DNA from: an uncultured Eubacteriales bacterium
GTDB taxonomy: Bacteria > Bacillota > Clostridia > Oscillospirales > Oscillospiraceae
DNA: 30,129 nt
Direction: 5' to 3'
Assembly: GCA_900546415.1 (NCBI GenBank)
Contig: URCY01000019.1
Span: 1 to 30,129 of the forward strand
Positions 29,434-30,129 of this stretch are shown here, one piece after another. Position numbers and translations under genes: made by a program. The notes beneath the pieces were generated by a model. That model saw only the letters and a program-made list of their open reading frames with translations, had not been told where the DNA came from and made no database searches. Positions within the stretch are counted from its first letter, which is position 1; each line of letters opens with the position of its first letter.

Positions 29434-29967
29434 TCAAAGCGCCGTGCCCCTTTTGGGGATAAACAGGCCGGTCATATCGGCGTGCTCCAGCTCCAACAGC
29501 CGGATCTTCTTGTCCAGTCCGCCGGCATAGCCGGTCAGGCTCCCGTTCGTGCCAACGACGCGGTGACACGGGATCATAACCGAGATCCGGTTGTGCCCGA
29601 CCGCGCCGCCGACCGCCTGCGCCGACATACGCGAAAGGCCGCGCCGCGCCGCGAGCTGCCGCGCGAGTGCGCCGTAGGTCGTGGTCTGCCCGTAGGGGAT
29701 CTGCAAAAGCAGCTCCCACACGGCCAGCTGAAATTCCGAGCCGGGCGGGTGCAGCGGCGGCAGGAAATCCGGCTCTTGCCCGGAAAAATAGACGTCCAGC
29801 CAGCGCGCGGCCTCCGCGAGGATCGGCGTGCGCCGCTCCTCGTGCGCCGCAGGCAGTCCGGCGGGGTCAGATTTCTGCCCCTCCAGCCACAGGCCGGTCA
29901 GGCCGCGCTCGTCGGCAGCCAGAAGAATTTCGCCCAACGGCGAGGTATAATGCCCGGTCACAGTCAT
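29434..29967 (-). CDS. ogt: Methylated-DNA--protein-cysteine methyltransferase
   Basis: This 177-residue DNA repair protein removes O6-alkyl groups from guanine by transfer to its own Cys. The active-site motif is IPCHRVV (Cys134), preceded by SAQAVGGAVGHNRISVM and followed by NGSLTGYAGGLDKKIRLLELE. The helix-turn-helix region shows IPYGQTTTYGALARQLA. The N-terminal domain (SPLGEILLAADERGLTGLWL) is complete. ATG 29967 gives the family start; GGAGG lies 10 nt upstream. A weakly supported upstream extension exists in frame and is not used. The gene has its own promoter and leads a two-gene transcript with the lipoprotein. Confidence 0.93.
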   Translation of the reverse strand: MTVTGHYTSPLGEILLAADERGLTGLWLEGQKSDPAGLPAAHEERRTPILAEAARWLDVYFSGQEPDFLPPLHPPGSEFQLAVWELLLQIPYGQTTTYGALARQLAARRGLSRMSAQAVGGAVGHNRISVMIPCHRVVGTNGSLTGYAGGLDKKIRLLELEHADMTGLFIPKRGTAL

Positions 29968-30003
29968 GACGGAATCCTCCGATCCTCTCCTGCTTTCCCT
30001 TCC

Positions 30004-30032
30004 AGCATACCCGAAAAGTCGGATTTTGTCAA
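30004..30032 (-). promoter_or_regulatory. Promoter of the ogt-like gene
   Basis: On the - strand a perfect TTGACA (30032-30027), 17 nt, TATGCT (30009-30004), 37 nt before the ATG. Confidence 0.85.
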
Positions 30033-30047
30033 CCATCGCGTACAAAA

Positions 30048-30108
30048 GCGGAGACTCCGGTTCGGAGTCTCCGCCAGCGTGTCAAAAAGCCTTTTTTGAC
30101 ACGCTGGC
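30048..30108. terminator. Two abutting hairpins at the right edge
   Basis: A 12-bp hairpin (30048-30059 with 30063-30074, loop GTT) is followed at once by a 16-bp hairpin (30073-30088 with 30093-30108, loop GCCT); they share two bases. On the - strand the first is followed by TTTTGTA and would terminate a transcript coming from outside the window. The second has its T-run inside the stem. Confidence 0.6.
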
Positions 30109-30129
30109 AGACTGCAAAAATGTTCGGAA

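Overview
The window looks like a chromosomal segment of a GC-rich, anaerobic, low-oxygen-lifestyle Gram-positive bacterium, most likely a gut Clostridia (Oscillospiraceae-like). This is inferred from: a YesM/YesN two-component pair, an SLH-anchored surface protein, a two-gene SufC/SufB-type Fe-S assembly unit without SufS/U/D, feoA-feoB plus a tiny Cys-rich FeoB-associated protein, ThiT/ThiN under a TPP riboswitch, strong GGAGG ribosome binding sites and sigma-A type promoters. I see no transposase, integrase, phage gene or CRISPR array.

Region 1 (113-12690, + strand) is a compact catabolic locus. A response regulator and its membrane histidine kinase overlap by 4 nt and end in a strong terminator. 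A promoter with an inverted repeat follows, then an ABC-type importer (ATPase, permease 1, lipoprotein binding protein, permease 2). Next come a nucleoside-hydrolase-fold protein, a PfkB sugar kinase, a two-SIS-domain protein, a YjbQ/UPF0047 protein and a BtpA/SgcQ-family TIM-barrel protein. Spacing is tight (ATGA overlaps, 3-17 nt gaps) except for one 129-nt gap holding a stable hairpin. The simplest reading is sensing, import and stepwise breakdown of an N-glycoside (nucleoside-like or glycosylamine-like). The exact substrate and the roles of the last two proteins are unknown; this is the best candidate for an undescribed pathway in the window.

Region 2 (12691-18116) holds ruvX with an ECF-S-like membrane protein (- strand), the divergent feoA-feoB-small Cys-rich protein operon (+), and a D-2-hydroxyacid dehydrogenase with a small membrane protein (-). 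Region 3 (18117-20056) is prfC (release factor 3) with a structured leader in which a 7-nt segment is exactly complementary to the Shine-Dalgarno region. Region 4 (20078-23520) has thiT-thiN on the - strand behind a TPP riboswitch with its own terminator. The minimal Fe-S pair smsC-smsB is read divergently. A short dispersed repeat occurs downstream of prfC and again, in tandem, downstream of smsB.

Region 5 (23698-28410, - strand) is one 1570-residue secreted protein. It has three SLH domains, several beta-rich and Cys-rich modules, and a complete UshA-type 5'-nucleotidase core; it could produce nucleosides at the cell surface. Region 6 (28411-30129) holds a 430-nt gene-free stretch, a tRNA-Leu(UAA) with its own promoter, a small lipoprotein, an Ogt-type DNA alkyltransferase, and a pair of hairpins at the right edge.

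Limits: all functions are by eye from translated sequence, with no database search. Boundaries of domains and regulatory sites are approximate, and substrate assignments are hypotheses.
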